A DNA stretch of 64,000 bases from Poecilobothrus nobilitatus (taxonomy: Eukaryota; Arthropoda; Insecta; Diptera; Dolichopodidae). The translations under genes were made by a program, and so were the position numbers. Each line of letters opens with the position of its first letter. Position 1 is the stretch's first letter. Below are positions 30,558 to 42,534 of this stretch, piece by piece. Below the pieces are notes generated by a model, which saw only the letters and a list, made by a program, of their open reading frames with translations, had not been told where the DNA came from and did not search any database. Location of the stretch: assembly GCA_947095535.1 (NCBI GenBank), contig OX352773.1, positions 105,043,948 to 105,107,947 on the forward strand. Reading direction: 5' to 3'.

Positions 30558-32089
30558 CCATTCAAATAATAATGGAATCTTACGTTTACATCTTGGAACT
30601 GCTAAACTAATTCAAAAAACTAAGAATTTCATTCACATCGTAAATCATATTGAAAATATAGAAAATTCCTTATTGCTATTAGAAAATACTGACGATTTCA
30701 AAGACTCTATTAAAATACTTAATCTCAAATTAAATGAATTAAAATTAAAATTTCAAACATTAATGCCCACAATAAGACTTAAACGAAGTCTGATTAATGG
30801 ATTAGGCTCAATTATAAAACAAATTAGTGATAATATGGATGCTGAAGATGCCGCATATTTAAATAAAGAAATTGAAACAATTAAATCAAATAAAAATATT
30901 CTTTTAAATAATATTAACGAAAATTCGCATTTAAATGACAAAATGATTCAAAGATTCGAAACCATAATAAATCACATAAATGATCAACAGGAAAATCTAA
31001 CAAAATTTCTAAATTATACAATAGACCAAATCCAAAATAGCATTAGAAAAACAGAAATACGGTATAAATTTACTATATAATCATTTAAATAACATCGGCG
31101 AAGCCATTATTTTAGCTAAACTTAATATAATTTCAAAAATCCAACAACTCATCCAAATATTTACAATTTTAAAATCTCAAAATATCATTATTAAATCCGA
31201 TATACACATTTATGAACTTTTAAAACTTCAGGCTTATTATAACAACACAAACATAATTTTTAACATTAAAATTCCTATAATTGAACACAAAAACTATTTC
31301 TTTTTCCACATTTTAACACTTCCCATTAACCAAAATGAAACTATCCAAACCATATGTTATTCTTGATAATGATAATGTAAAGTTTTATGACAGTATTTGC
31401 CCAAAAATAGAAGGTTATTACTACTGCAAAACAATATATCAGAAAGTAAACCTTCAATCAAAATGTATAGCAGATCTAATAAACAATAAACCAACATATT
31501 GTGAAACAGAAGAACTTCAAACAATCATGCAAATTTTTCAATCAGAACCAAACTATATACTATTAATTAATGTTCCAGAAAAAAATATATCCACTACATG
31601 TAACCCAGCTATCCAACAAATAAAAGGTACCAAAATTCTTCATTTTGAAAATTGTAAGATAGTAATAAATGATACAACATATACTACAACAAGTCAAGTT
31701 CACTGGGGTGAAATCACAATACATCCAACTACATTCAATGATATTCCTACAATCACATTTCAAAACAATAGCACAACACAACTTCAAAAATTGGGAAAAT
31801 ACCAATTTATTAATAAAAAACCAAACAACTTACCTAAAAGTAATAAGTTTGTATAAACTACAAAGAATATTACAACTTTAACATACTATAATTTTCATAC
31901 ATAATAGTCGCAATAGTCACAATCATCAGCATAATTTGCATAATAATATTTCGAATTTTGTTCTTTAAAAGATACCGTACAACTATATATCCAGTATCCG
32001 CTCCTGCCAATGAAACTTCAGCAGTTCAGTTTATTTGGCCATCACTTCAACTAGAGGGGGACGAGTTACATCATCAACAAATCAACTAA
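30544..32089 (+). pseudogene. Errantivirus env-like gene, broken
   Basis: The first piece (30544-31080) is helical and contains a furin-type RLKR site followed by a Gly-rich hydrophobic segment, where the fusion peptide is expected. Later pieces (31080-31330 in another frame; 31335-31856) have several Cys residues, as in the receptor/stalk part. A transmembrane segment lies at about 31905-31960, followed by a short basic tail; the stop at 32089 lies inside the 3' LTR, as is usual in this group. The family is related to baculovirus F-type fusion proteins. Frameshifts between the pieces mean no complete protein is made. Confidence 0.8.
32053..32063 (+). promoter_or_regulatory. Errantivirus polypurine tract
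   Basis: AGAGGGGGACG immediately precedes the LTR start AGTTAC, the place where plus-strand DNA synthesis is primed. Confidence 0.65.
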
Positions 32090-32413
32090 TATAATTATAA
32101 GAAATATATTTTTTTCTAACCTATTTTTTATTTTACCTGAATTAAATTAAATTGATTTACCTTTGTAAACCCAGACGCAACGTCAGCTAAATTATTATAT
32201 TGGGAAACAATTAATAATTACTTTCCCATGATTTGTATTAAACCAATTAAATTGTGTAATGGCTGACATTGCATCTTTTTAATATATAAATCAGAACTTA
32301 TTATATTAAAACACATTAAGTTATATATAATTTTAGAATCAACTACTAAATATACTAAATTTAAAAATAAAAGATTTGTTTTTTTTACAAGAATTAAATT
32401 AACGAAATTTAAT
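32064..32413 (+). repeat. Errantivirus 3' LTR
   Basis: Starts AGTTAC after the polypurine tract, as errantivirus LTRs do, and probably ends AATT at about 32413, where Polinton terminal sequence begins. No second LTR is available to fix the right border. Confidence 0.5.
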
Positions 32414-32416
32414 TCG

Positions 32417-32529
32417 CGCCAACAACATTTCTTAAAAGTTCAAACACCTTTGCGGTGAGTTCATTGACATTGATATTACTATCTCTTTCTCGCACAAAAT
32501 TCCCACGTCAAGGTGCCCCATTACCTACT
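32417..32529 (-). repeat. Solitary Polinton terminus
   Basis: 113 bp closely match the outer Polinton's right end (18053-18146): CGCGCCAACAACATTTCTTA, GTTCAAACACCTTTG, ATCTCTTTCT-GCACAAAATTCCCACG, CAAGGTGCCCCATTACCTACT. It ends exactly at the AGTAGGTAAT tip. One side is errantivirus LTR, the other LINE coding sequence. No other Polinton genes are adjacent. Confidence 0.85.
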
Positions 32530-33640
32530 AATGTGTGTTTAATTTTCTCGTATATTTTATTGCGCTGGTTATGTAAAGCCCTAAGTTCTCTAGCTAACCA
32601 TGGTTCCGTTGTTTTGTTTTCTTACGGATTTTAGGTATAAAAACATTTATAATTTCAAAAATTTTTAAATAGAAGATAGAGATTATTGAGTTTATATTCT
32701 GTTGTGCTAACAGTTCGTCCCAGTTAGTAGATGATAAAGCATTATTAATACTTTGGTAGTCAGCATTACGGAAACCATATACAATTTCATTATTTGCCTG
32801 AGAGTGGAATGAAAGTAGAGAACTCAAAGATGATTGCATTACGATGATTAGTGTTAGTAAAAAGATTATCTGTATCATCAGCGAGCTTTACCACCACTCT
32901 ATCATATGCGTTTAAAAATGCTAGATCTAACCATTTATAATTGTTTTGGGATAACTAATAATTTGCTGTAAATCATTGCCATAAAAGCCACTAATAAGAC
33001 CGAAATCAATCTCGTCCTGGAAGTTAATTGGTAATAACAAATCGTCAGAATCATCAACAACGAAAGAAAGAGCCGGGCGTTTGAAATCGCTAAAGACGAA
33101 AATCTAGTCCTCCTCATGCATATTTAAAATGATATTATGATATACACTATAAAATTCAGAATAAGAGGAATTGTCAGAGTTCGGAGGGAAATAAACAATA
33201 CCTAGGTATAAATTTCTCGTACCTAAATTAATTTTAATAAATTGGTGTTCAAATTATTGAAAAGTACTAGTAATTACAGGTACACTAGGTAAGTTATTAC
33301 TTACGGCAAATAATACATCACCTCGCGAGCTATTAGTAAACTGATAATTACGATCGCTGTTGTAAATGGACCAATTACCATCAAGAATTTCTTCGTTTCT
33401 AATCGATTAGTTAAGCCATGTTTCAGTTAGAGCTAGTACATTAAAATTGCATGACTTAGCATCAATATAAAGTTTTTTAAGCTTTCCTCTTATACCACTA
33501 CAGTTATGATAAACAATTTTAATGTTATTTATCTGGTTAGTATTTTGAGAGGTTTCTATTTTATTTATCGAGTTAGATAAAGAGATGAATTTCAAAATCC
33601 AATTATAACAAAATATATAATAATGTATCAAAAATGATTG
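32530..33640 (-). pseudogene. LINE 2 endonuclease fragment
   Basis: Minus-strand pieces: VYHNCSGIRGKLKKLYIDAK and LALTETWLN (33631-33407), SRGDVLFAVSNN and LYLGIVYFPPNS in shifted frames (33330-33180), FSDFKRPALSF (33100), then a linker (32878-32594) with FRNADYQSIN and NWDELL, and WLARELRAL-type residues to 32530. This is the N-terminal half of a LINE ORF2, different from LINE 1. It stops abruptly where the Polinton terminus begins. Confidence 0.75.
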
Positions 33641-34337
33641 AAATCCAAGAAGGGATAATATTATGTAAAAACCAAAAACATGTTAATTTTTCAGTAATTG
33701 TGACCAAAGAAGATTAATTTTAATTGGAAATTGGTTAATAAGTTTTAATAATTGTTCTGTAAAAATTAATAATAATACAATAACAAATAATCAAAAAGAA
33801 TTTAAACAAAGTTTTGTAATTCAAAAATCAAAAAAAAAATAATTAAATTTTTTTTTAAAAAACTGCTTTTTTTAAACTAAAAAGTAGAAAATAAATTTTT
33901 AATTGCAAATTTTTCTCTAATTTTCTAAATTATATTGTTACGATGGGTGTTCCTTTAAAAAAATGTATCTCAATATAGCAATTATATATGTGTCAAAAAG
34001 CCCGTACAAGTAAAATAAAAGCTGGAAGCATTAAAAGCATAACTACGAGTATAAAGTTAAATTTTGAAAAAAAGTTCCTTTGCCATGGCGTTTAAATGTA
34101 AAGAAAAAAGTGAATTTGGATTAAAGTATATATGTATGTATGTGTGATTTTTTTTTTTTAATCTTTCGAATTTTTATGATTTACAGATTAATGCTATACT
34201 TATATGTATGTATGTATGTATGTATACGTATATTTACATTTTTGGATACCTATTATATAATTCTAATATAGGTACTTAAATCGTATGTAAACAAAAAATC
34301 TATTGCTCTTGTTAATGTAAATATCAGATATCTACAT
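33641..34337. other. Noncoding DNA with a dispersed repeat (33830-34090)
   Basis: 33833-33990 matches 44400-44545 in inverted orientation (AAAAAGTAGAAAATAAATTT landmark), and 34017-34075 matches 44290-44345 in direct orientation (AAAAGCTGGA-GCA, GCATAACTA). So a noncoding repeat family is present in two copies with rearranged parts. TATG microsatellites lie at 34130 and 34205. Confidence 0.6.
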
Positions 34338-34345
34338 AATATACA

Positions 34346-35348
34346 CAGGGTTACCACTTTGGTAATTTTCTACCAAATTTGACAATTTTATTCAGATAAT
34401 ATGTTTTTTGATAATTTAGTAATTTTTTGGAATAATTTTGAGAATAGCAAAAATTAAAATCAGTTCAACTATGAAGTTAAAATTTTATATAGCCACACCA
34501 ATTACATAGCTTTAACGAAATTACAAAACATTAAAGACATATTTTAAGTTTGTTTAAAACAAAATTTTTTAATATTATTAAAAATATTAATTTTTTACGT
34601 TTGTTTAAAATGGAAAAATAAGTTACAAAATTGCTAAATTAATTTAAGACACATAATTTATAATAAGCTTCTTCCTGAAAAATCTTGTGAACAAAAAAGC
34701 TCGGCTTGTGAATGCGAATGAATCTCACTCGCAAGGTGAACAAGGTGAGGTGAATCTGCTACGGTGAATGTGAGAAAATTGTATGAAGTTGATTGTGAAG
34801 AATTAACTTCACGTTCAGCAAGTAGTGAACGTGAAAAATACCACCGGAAATTCCAGACGCAGTGGACACAGAAATTTGCATGGCTAGAAGAGAAGAACAG
34901 AGGTGTCTAAGGAACTGGATAAAGGAAATAAATCGGGTTGTAGAGTTTAGTCTGCCAAAAATGAATTATAGTTTAAGTTATAAATATATACAATTTTTTG
35001 AGTTCTAGGTTTTACATATTTTACTTTAAAAATTTTATGTTCCTTGACAATTAAAATTGTTTATTGATAAATAGTTAAGTGGTTTAAGTTTTAACATTTT
35101 TTGTTTCTTCAAAATTTGTTATTTTTTTTTAAGTTTTTGTATATATGAATTGTTTTGTTTGTTTTATTTTGTTGCATTTGCATATATGAATAATTGTTTT
35201 GTTTATTTTTTTAATATATAAATAAATTTTAATATCAGGTAAAACCATTGTGTTCCAATATCCAACATATTTTGGTGACTTTTTTGTCCATTTGGTAATA
35301 TTTTAAAACCAATTTGGTAAACAAATTTTTTTCTGAGTGGCAACCCTG
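34346..35348. mobile_element. hAT element 1 (1003 bp, non-autonomous)
   Basis: Termini CAGGGTTACCAC (34346) and GTGGCAACCCTG (35348) are imperfect inverted repeats of hAT type. AATATACA is duplicated exactly on both sides (34338-34345 and 35349-35356), the 8-bp duplication expected for hAT. TTTGGTAA-type sequence follows the tip at both ends. It carries only a short coding remnant (34749-34910). Confidence 0.92.
34749..34910 (+). pseudogene. hAT transposase N-terminal fragment
   Basis: An open frame of 53 codons without a start ATG contains KYHRKFQTQWTQKFAWLEEK. The pattern of aromatic residues (F..QW...F.WLE) resembles the beginning of the DNA-binding zinc-finger region of some hAT/TTF-type transposases; the Cys/His ligands that should follow are cut off by the stop. 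No catalytic part is present. Confidence 0.5.
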
Positions 35349-36129
35349 AATATACATATGTATAATCACAGACTATATTACTATACAGACATTTATTTCA
35401 GTACAAAATTTTTTGTTATAAAATTTAAAATTCAATCGATAGATTGGCTCCCATATAAGTAAGTATGCGTACAAAGAATCAAATTAAAAACGAGGAAGAA
35501 TACAGTTGCCTTTGTTAACTCTTAGATACCCGTACGAACCGTTAATATGTTCACAGCCTGTCACTCTGCTCACAATATTATTTTTTTAATATTTTAGTAT
35601 TTTAAAATAATTTGGGTGAATTTTATAATTTCTAGAACTATGGATTGTACATATATTCAAACTATATGTTTATATGTACATTCTTCAAAAGCAGATTCTA
35701 ACCTTTCACATAACGATTATCAATCCAAAACTTTTTCAAATATTCTATAGTACCATTTAATACTAAGCGGTAAATGTATATTAAATTTACTTAGTACAAA
35801 ATAATAAATATAATTTTAAATATTATATTATATTATATTTAAATATTCCATTGACAGAATAATTTCTTATAAGTACAATAAAATACATATATGTATGTAA
35901 ATACGGCGCTATATAATATACATCTATACTCTTATCATTCATTCACTAGTGACATATACGATATATAAATAAACATGATATTATATAAGTATGTATATAT
36001 ATTAATATCATATAAATAAAAATTCTTCAAGCAACCGTTATGTTGTTTATTTATTTACATTTTTTTGTACTACGCATTATATCCTCAACAATTTCAAATT
36101 ATCGAGTAAAACAAAATGGAAAAAATTTG

Positions 36130-36850
36130 TTGAAGAAATTTGTTAGAAAATTTTAAAAAATCAAGTAACACTTTCGTCAATTATAAAGTAACCCTATATT
36201 ATTAAAAAAAGTTGTTAACAGAAATAAAAGTATAATGTTGAAGCTTTAATTTTTGTGTATTACTTCAAAAAAATTTTAACAGGTGTTTAAAAATAGGAAA
36301 TTTTCAGTTTTTGACCCCTTACAGCTCCTAAACCGGGGGTGATACAAAAAAAATTTCTGAAATGACTCATACTTATTTTTAAAGATCTAACTTCTGTCAA
36401 AACTTCAAGTTTCCAACTTAAACCGTTTAGAAGATAGAAGGGTTGAAGGATCTTGCAAAATTTGAGTTTCACATAACGGTAAATTAAGACACCGTATGCC
36501 ACAAATATATATTTATTGTATATAGGCTTTTAAAGCTAATAAAAGTAATAATCGTTTGGCGTTTTGAAAATGAAGATATACCTTATACAACTTGTGCTAT
36601 AACAATTTAAATATAGAGCTTTTTTGAACCTTTGGGGAGCTGTAGCTCCGTAACGGGTGGGGCTACAAAAAAAAGTTATTAAAAATAAAATTAATATTTT
36701 TGTGAGATCTATCAGTAGTTAAAATTTTATAGCTCTATTGCAAAAAAAATGTGGAGATCTAAAAGTTAGGTGTTCGAGAGCTACCTTAAGGTTTGGTCCA
36801 AACTCAACCAAAAAAAATAGGGAACCTACAAATTACTCCAAGAATATTTT
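36130..36850 (-). repeat. Family R repeat, short copy
   Basis: Noncoding. It is the reverse complement of parts of 56110-56502 plus 57861-58170. Landmarks are CTTAAACCGTTTAGAAGATA at 36417 (the uninterrupted version of the hAT-2 insertion site), GGAGCTGTAGCTCCGTAACG and AGGGAACCTACAAATTACTC. Confidence 0.8.
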
Positions 36851-37301
36851 GTATAAATTTAAATCTTAAGCTATTTTGTATAAATAAATATCTTAAGCTA
36901 ATAACCTGTACGTTTGACCATTTATTGAATCTTAAATTAATATTGATCTCATTAAATTAATTTCATTTCAATTAATTCAAATATTTTATTAGGATAACGA
37001 TACAAAGTAAATTTCAAAATTTAATAAAATTTCCTTTTTTCCGCACCACCATTGAGGTAAAGAAGTAGGCGCATTTTTTTTGTGTGGTATCCCGAAGAGG
37101 CCTAATCCACTTTATTAAAAATATTTACATATTCACATTAGCAACTAATAACTTAAAATTAAAAAAATTAATTAAAATTAAATAAAAAATGAAGATTTTT
37201 GATGGTGACTTCGTTAATTTGGTAGATTATTTTTGGTTGTATGGAAAAAATAAAATTTATAATTCAATAGATAGTTTGTTTTAATTTATACCAAATATGT
37301 G

Positions 37302-39578
37302 CTAAGTTTTAATAATTTTTAGTTTTCTATAATTTTTTGTTTCTATTTCTTGGAATTTTCGTTTTATTCTTGTGTTTTTCTTTTTATTATACTCTTCAAT
37401 ATTTATTTTTTTTGATAGCCAAGTAGCATGTTTTCTTAACAAAACTAAAATCAAATATACTAAAATTTGGTAGGTAAGTGTATATTTTAATTTATGTAAT
37501 ATATTTACACATCTCAAAAAAGTATTCGGACGGTACTTGCAATGAAAATTTTGTTTTTGAGTAATTTTTATTAAATAAAAACCATTCTGAATTGAGCTCA
37601 TAATTTTGATTTTCCTTTGTTAAAATATTTTTACAAGATTCGCAATTTATTTTATTTAATATTTTGAAAATTATATATCTACAAACATATTTCATTGAGT
37701 TTTCTTCAATTATATTGTTTGAGATATTAACCGGTATATCATAAATCAGCTCTTCTTCATCTAATATAGTTGTATCTTTTTGACTTATTTGATTAGTCAA
37801 ATAAGTGACTAATCTGATTTCCTACCCCGTTAATAACTGAAACTTCAATTAACATAGGTAAAAGTAAATCAGCAGAATCCTCTTCACAATTAGCATAGTC
37901 CGAATGTTCATTTAATGGTTAAAATTTAATGCCTTTATGGTTATGGATTTTAATGCCTTTATGGTTAAAATTTTTAAAACTATACAATCCTTTATTGTTT
38001 AATCCGTCAAATAATTTATCCATTTTTGCAAGAAATTCTGCCGTAGCGTCTGCAGAACTTTCATTATTAATAAATTTTCCAGCTTGTATCATAGAAAACT
38101 TTTAAAATTAAAAAATTGCAACTGAACATGTTTGACTAAAAATTTGTGTGGTATAACTCACTCTCATTTTATCAAAAGTGTTGGGATAAATATGTTATAG
38201 TTTTAGCTTACGAACCATTCTAATAGTATTTGCTGAATCTAAATTGAGCATTTGTTTATTATATGCCAAGGAACTTTACCATGAGGTGTTATAGTGTAAT
38301 TTTTTAATAGAGTATTTCTAAAGGATTTAAATAAATGAGGATAATCATATATGGCATAAATTTTCTGATTATCAATGGAAATAAAAGGAGATCCTTTGAA
38401 ACACCTAATTTCTTATACAAACTTCTATTACTAGAACCTTGATCACATGTAGTAATTTTAATATTTAAGCCTACACTTATTGCTAAGTTGATATAATTTG
38501 TAATTATTTTTAATATTTCATCACAACATAAACCGTTTTGGGACGCAGAATAGCCCAGTACGAACATCCAATTAGAAAATAATCCTCTTACTTGAAAAAC
38601 ACAAACATATTTAGCCAATTTGTTTTGTCTTTTTAGACCATTATCTTCAAAACCTTGTATTTCATCATGATGTCTGTTATAGTTCAAATTCTTTTTAATC
38701 ATCATCTCATCAAACATGAAAACAACATTTTTAAATTTTTCGTCCATTTCTTTGACAAAGATATTCAAATTTTCAATTAAGCAATCATTTCGACCTGGTT
38801 TTAGAAACCTTATGGGGGCCCAATTATATAAAGAAGATTTTGAAGGAAGTTTAAAACGTAATGTATTTCTAAGATAATTGTACGTACGAGCAGATCATAA
38901 ATTTATGCTTTGAGCTAAAGATTTTTCGTCTTCTGAATATTTATTTTTTTTTGTTTTAAAATCATATTGCAGAATGTTTTGCTGCTAAAGGAAATATATT
39001 TTCGGTTATTAATTTCATGTTGAAAATTACATTTTTTGTCTTTTTTTATTTTCATTTTTAAACTTAGCTTTTAAAGTAATTATAATTCTTTTGTAATTCA
39101 AAATCTTCTTGGTTAATTTTCTGACACATTCGGTTTTTTCTGCTAAAAGCTTTTGGCAAATAGTTTCTGTTTTAATTTTCTTAATGCAATTATTGCAAAA
39201 ATCGGCACTTGATCCCAGACAATCTTCTGTTTCAACTGGAGGAGAACATCGATTTTCATAATAATTAAGTTCTTCCAATTCAGTCAAATCAAAGTTATAT
39301 ACATCAGATTTCTGCACAAGACTATCTCCCAAAAGTTCTTTCACCTTTTTTCAATTTTCTTTTTCCGAACCATTTTATTTCGAAATGTTTTTCACATATT
39401 CTCTTTTTTGGAGCATCTGCAGCAATATCTTGCTTGCAGATAACCAGAAAGGAAGCGAATTCCCATTTTGTGAAAATTTAAATAATTTCAGATTTTTTAA
39501 AACACGTTCACTCAACCCACAAGACAAAATACAACATTTTTTGCTCATTTCCCTTTTATTTGTTTCTGAATTATTCAT
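37302..39578 (-). pseudogene. P-like (THAP) transposase A
   Basis: N-terminus: MSKKCCILSCG and FKFSQNGNSLPFWLSASK (39545 downward), the first half of a C2CH THAP zinc finger; the expected Cys-x2-His half is not visible. A coiled, Lys-rich region with paired Cys (39344-39027) follows. The RNase H-like core (38768-38304) has VVFMFDEMMIKKNL with the first catalytic Asp and TTCDQGSSNRSLYKKLGV with the second; a region like YDYPHLFKS continues in another frame. C-terminus: YVCRYIIFKILNKINCESCK (37700) and LLRKHATW (37440). These are P-element/THAP9 features. Frameshifts divide it into at least five pieces. Confidence 0.83.
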
Positions 39579-39960
39579 TGTATTTTCTATTTATTTAGAA
39601 AAACAAGGTTAATTTTAAATAATGGTGTAACGGCTATTCACACATGTAAATTATTTTTGTATTTGAATTAACTTTTTCTTCAACTATACTAATAATATGT
39701 AATAATTAATAATAATAATTTATTTTTAAAAACAATAATGTAAAAAATGTTCTTTGTGCATTAATTTTTTCCATATGCTATGTATGTATGTACCTAGTTA
39801 AATAAAATTTCATTTGTTTAATTTTCATTTGTATGCAAAAGCAAACAAAAATATACCACTATAACCTATCATAACTAATTTTAACTATAGTGGTTAGTGG
39901 TCACTACACTATACATGTGAATATACCAAATACCAATTTCATAGTATTATGTATATTAAT

Positions 39961-40302
39961 GCTGCCCATACACGGCGGACTAGGTTGAAGACTTGATAAG
40001 CTGTATCGTGTATGGGCAAGTTGTAAAACCATTTTGATGGTTGAAAAGTTGGTTGGAAGAATATCAAAAAATTTTGATTTTTGTGGGCGGAGTCTTTGAT
40101 TTGTAGTTGAGTTGTATCGTGTTTGGCAAGTTGTACAACTTAAATGTCATTTTAACATTGAGATTTTTTGATTTGATAAAATAATAAAAATATAAAGTAC
40201 ATAATAACAACGGTTGGATGATAGGTTGGAAAAGTGTGTGGTATGGTTCTTAAATCTGTCCACATACCAAGTTTGCAACCTAGTCCGCCGTGTATGGGCA
40301 GC
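39961..40302. mobile_element. MITE, 342 bp
   Basis: Perfect ~27-bp terminal inverted repeats: GCTGCCCATACACGGCGGAC then TAGGTTG at the left, its reverse complement ending at 40302. Internally, TGTATCGTGT-TGGGCAAGTTGTA is repeated at about 40002 and 40107. No ORF. It lies inside P-like element A, so it inserted after that element. Target duplication is ambiguous. Confidence 0.88.
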
Positions 40303-40649
40303 ATAATACAAAATAATTTCTATTCATTATAAGCAAAAGTATGTATGTTTGTTTTTTTTCCAATTGTGGGATCCTATATTTTTTTGTATTTTGTTCTAGT
40401 TAAAAATCGCAAAAAATTTACTCAGAAATAAATGTCTGTATAGTTAATGTAGTCTGTGGTATAATGGAACAAACAAAAATTTAAAAATTATTTCTTTGTG
40501 TGTGTGTTTCATGAAAGAGAAAAATGTATAAACTAAATGTATAACATTATATTATGTATGTATACAAATTTAGTTTTGTCTATATTTAAAAGGCAACAAT
40601 AAACACACACATGTCAAGGCAAATTTCATATTTTATTTTACTCTGTAAT

Positions 40650-40860
40650 AATTCTGTTAAAAAATCTGTAATATCTTTGTATGAAAATTTTATTATTTTG
40701 CTAATTTAGTTAACTTCTCTACTGTTTTTTGGTATTTAGAATCATATATTGTCACCGGAATTTAAACTGTGTCTAAAATTTCAAGTCTCTAGCTCAACGG
40801 GAAGTGTGTTTAAAATAGCTTGCAAGATTCCACGATTCCTTTAACCACGAGTAAGTTCAA
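40650..40860 (+). repeat. Noncoding repeat, partner 43985-44140
   Basis: ATATCTTTGTATGAAAATTT and TTTCAAGTCTCTA here are found in reverse complement at 44100-44120 and 43995-44010, inside the mdg1-like element's 3' region. The class of the repeat is unknown. Confidence 0.55.
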
Positions 40861-40889
40861 TAAAAGCTTTTAATAATAATAAAAAATCA

Positions 40890-41221
40890 AAAATAAAATT
40901 CAAAATGTAAGTAATGAACTAGTATTTGACGAAATAGTATTAAAAGATATTGAAAATATAAATGAAATTGTCGAACTCAAATACCAACCAAAAGCTAAAT
41001 ATTATATTATAGAAACAATCATTGTAATTATAATAATTATTTGTATAGTACTTTCTGCAATAGTCTTTTGTAAGTTTAGACTGAGACATTTAATGAAAGT
41101 TATTAAGCAGACTCAGCAGAGTCTTCAATTTAGGGGGGGAGAAGTTATGTCACCTCACTCTAACAACAAAAGTTGCCCAAATAATTCAAGTTCATCAACT
41201 TTATTTCATGTTTCAACATAA
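40890..41221 (+). pseudogene. Second errantivirus: env C-terminus
   Basis: An open frame without an ATG gives a short ectodomain end, a transmembrane run (ETIIVIIIIICIVLSAIVF) at about 41012-41070 and a basic cytoplasmic tail, with the stop at 41221 inside the LTR. This is the same organisation as at 31900-32089 but with a different sequence, so it is another errantivirus family. Nothing else of the virus is present upstream. Confidence 0.72.
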
Positions 41222-41620
41222 CAGGATATATTCCCATATAAATAACATAACCTAACTTCGGACGTTATTTTAAATGAAATTTGACACTATTATTTTTACT
41301 TTTGCTTTCAACTAAAATTCTAAATTTAATATATTATATATTATAACTTTTGCAATATCTATACAAGTAATTAATCATGACCTAATTCTCATAATCAATC
41401 AGTGAACTAAATAAATAAAATAATTAAAGGAATAATAATAAATTAAAGGAATGTATTCTTAGAATTATATTTACATTTCATAATTTTATGTTTAAGCTAA
41501 AACTTATAAATATTGTAAATTGTAAATTTAAGTTTAGTTTTTAGTAAGATCTCAATCATTATTGGCATTATGGCATTATTTAAATAAATATTTTTGTCTA
41601 AAGATAAAATTGGTTTTCTT
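41132..41620 (+). repeat. Second errantivirus: polypurine tract and 3' LTR
   Basis: AGGGGGGGAGA at 41132-41142 precedes AGTTATGT, an errantivirus-type LTR start at 41143. AATAAA at 41583 is a likely polyadenylation signal. The right border, near 41610-41630, is uncertain because no second LTR is present. Confidence 0.6.
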
Positions 41621-41639
41621 TTATTGCTAGAATATATAA

Positions 41640-42530
41640 AACTCGTAAGTCTAAACCAATCCTCATATTAAAGCCATATTTACAACGAATGTTCATTTGG
41701 TACTCCGGATGGTTTTTTTTGTAGGTGGCGCTAGAGTCATAGCTGTCATACAACTTCAAGTGTTTTTTATACCAAAAACTATCTTCTGATCCTCTAATCA
41801 GCACAAAGCGCTCCAAGCTAACCGGCCATGACTACCCTATTGATTCTGTATATAAGTATTTTGAAAAGGTTCACAGGGAGTTATAGCTACCATACAACTT
41901 CCAGCTCCCATTAGAAATATTTCAAAAACTAAAAAAGTTAGACACCTGAAAAACTTAGTACTCAACTACTCACTACAAAATTAATAAATACATATTTTAC
42001 AGTTTTTTAAAATTCTGAGTGATTTGAGTAGCTGAGATACAACTTCCTGAAAGGAAAAGCTGCCATACAACTTCCTGAAATTTCAAAAACCAAAGGTGTT
42101 ACCGACCTAAAAATTAATACGCAGATACTCTCTCGAAAATGAATAATCACTTATTTTACTGTTTTGCGAAATTCTGAGTGGTTTAGGTAGGTGCCATACA
42201 ACTTCCATCACCCAGAAGGAATATTTTAAAAATCAAAAGTTTTTATAAGTTTGTTTAAGACAAGCGTTGCCATAAACTCAAATATTAATGAAAACAATAA
42301 AAATAATTAATTAACAACATTTTCTAAATACATAATTATTATTGTATTCAAATATTAAATTTAAATTTTTTCTTTTTTAAATTAAAAAATTAATTACAAA
42401 ATTTACACACATTGTATCCAAATATTAATTTTTTCTTAAAATAAAATGAATTAATTAGATTAAATTTGTCTTTAAAAAACTATACTATTTTAAATTGGCC
42501 AAGAAAGCGGAACGGGCGCAGCTAGTATAC
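41640..42530. repeat. Noncoding repeat with CCATACAACTTCC motif
   Basis: CATACAACTTCC-like motifs recur about every 130-170 bp (41756, 41888, 42064, 42190), together with TTTCAAAAACTAAA-type stretches. The block ends near GGGCGCAGCTAG at 42517-42528. There is no ORF. It resembles the tandem-like internal texture of family R but shares no long match with it. Confidence 0.5.
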
Positions 42531-42534
42531 TATA

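Larger units (their letters stand above)
28570..32413 (+). mobile_element. Errantivirus (env-bearing Gypsy-type), 5'-truncated
   Basis: Plus-strand order: reverse-transcriptase connection region, RNase H, integrase, env-like gene, polypurine tract, 3' LTR. This is the layout of insect endogenous retroviruses of the errantivirus group. The 5' LTR, gag, protease and reverse-transcriptase core are missing. It has several frameshifts and stops, so it is a dead copy. Confidence 0.85.
35364..40465. mobile_element. P-like element A, with imperfect ~45 bp TIRs
   Basis: ACAGACTATATTACTATACAG at the left end (about 35370) and its near reverse complement at 40420-40456 share CTATACAGACATTTATTTC, giving inverted repeats around a THAP/P-type transposase on the minus strand. 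A similar terminus occurs at 59187-59216 beside relic C. Inside are a family R repeat (36130-36850) and a MITE (39961-40302). Target duplications were not fixed. Confidence 0.65.

Noticed and set aside
36287..36502. 71-aa minus-strand ORF
   Set aside because: Lies in noncoding family R and is not maintained in the matching copy at 56400-58000.
42490..42530. Second Helitron 3' end (GGGCGCAGCTAG then T)
   Set aside because: CTAG is present, but no stable hairpin lies 10-12 bases upstream.
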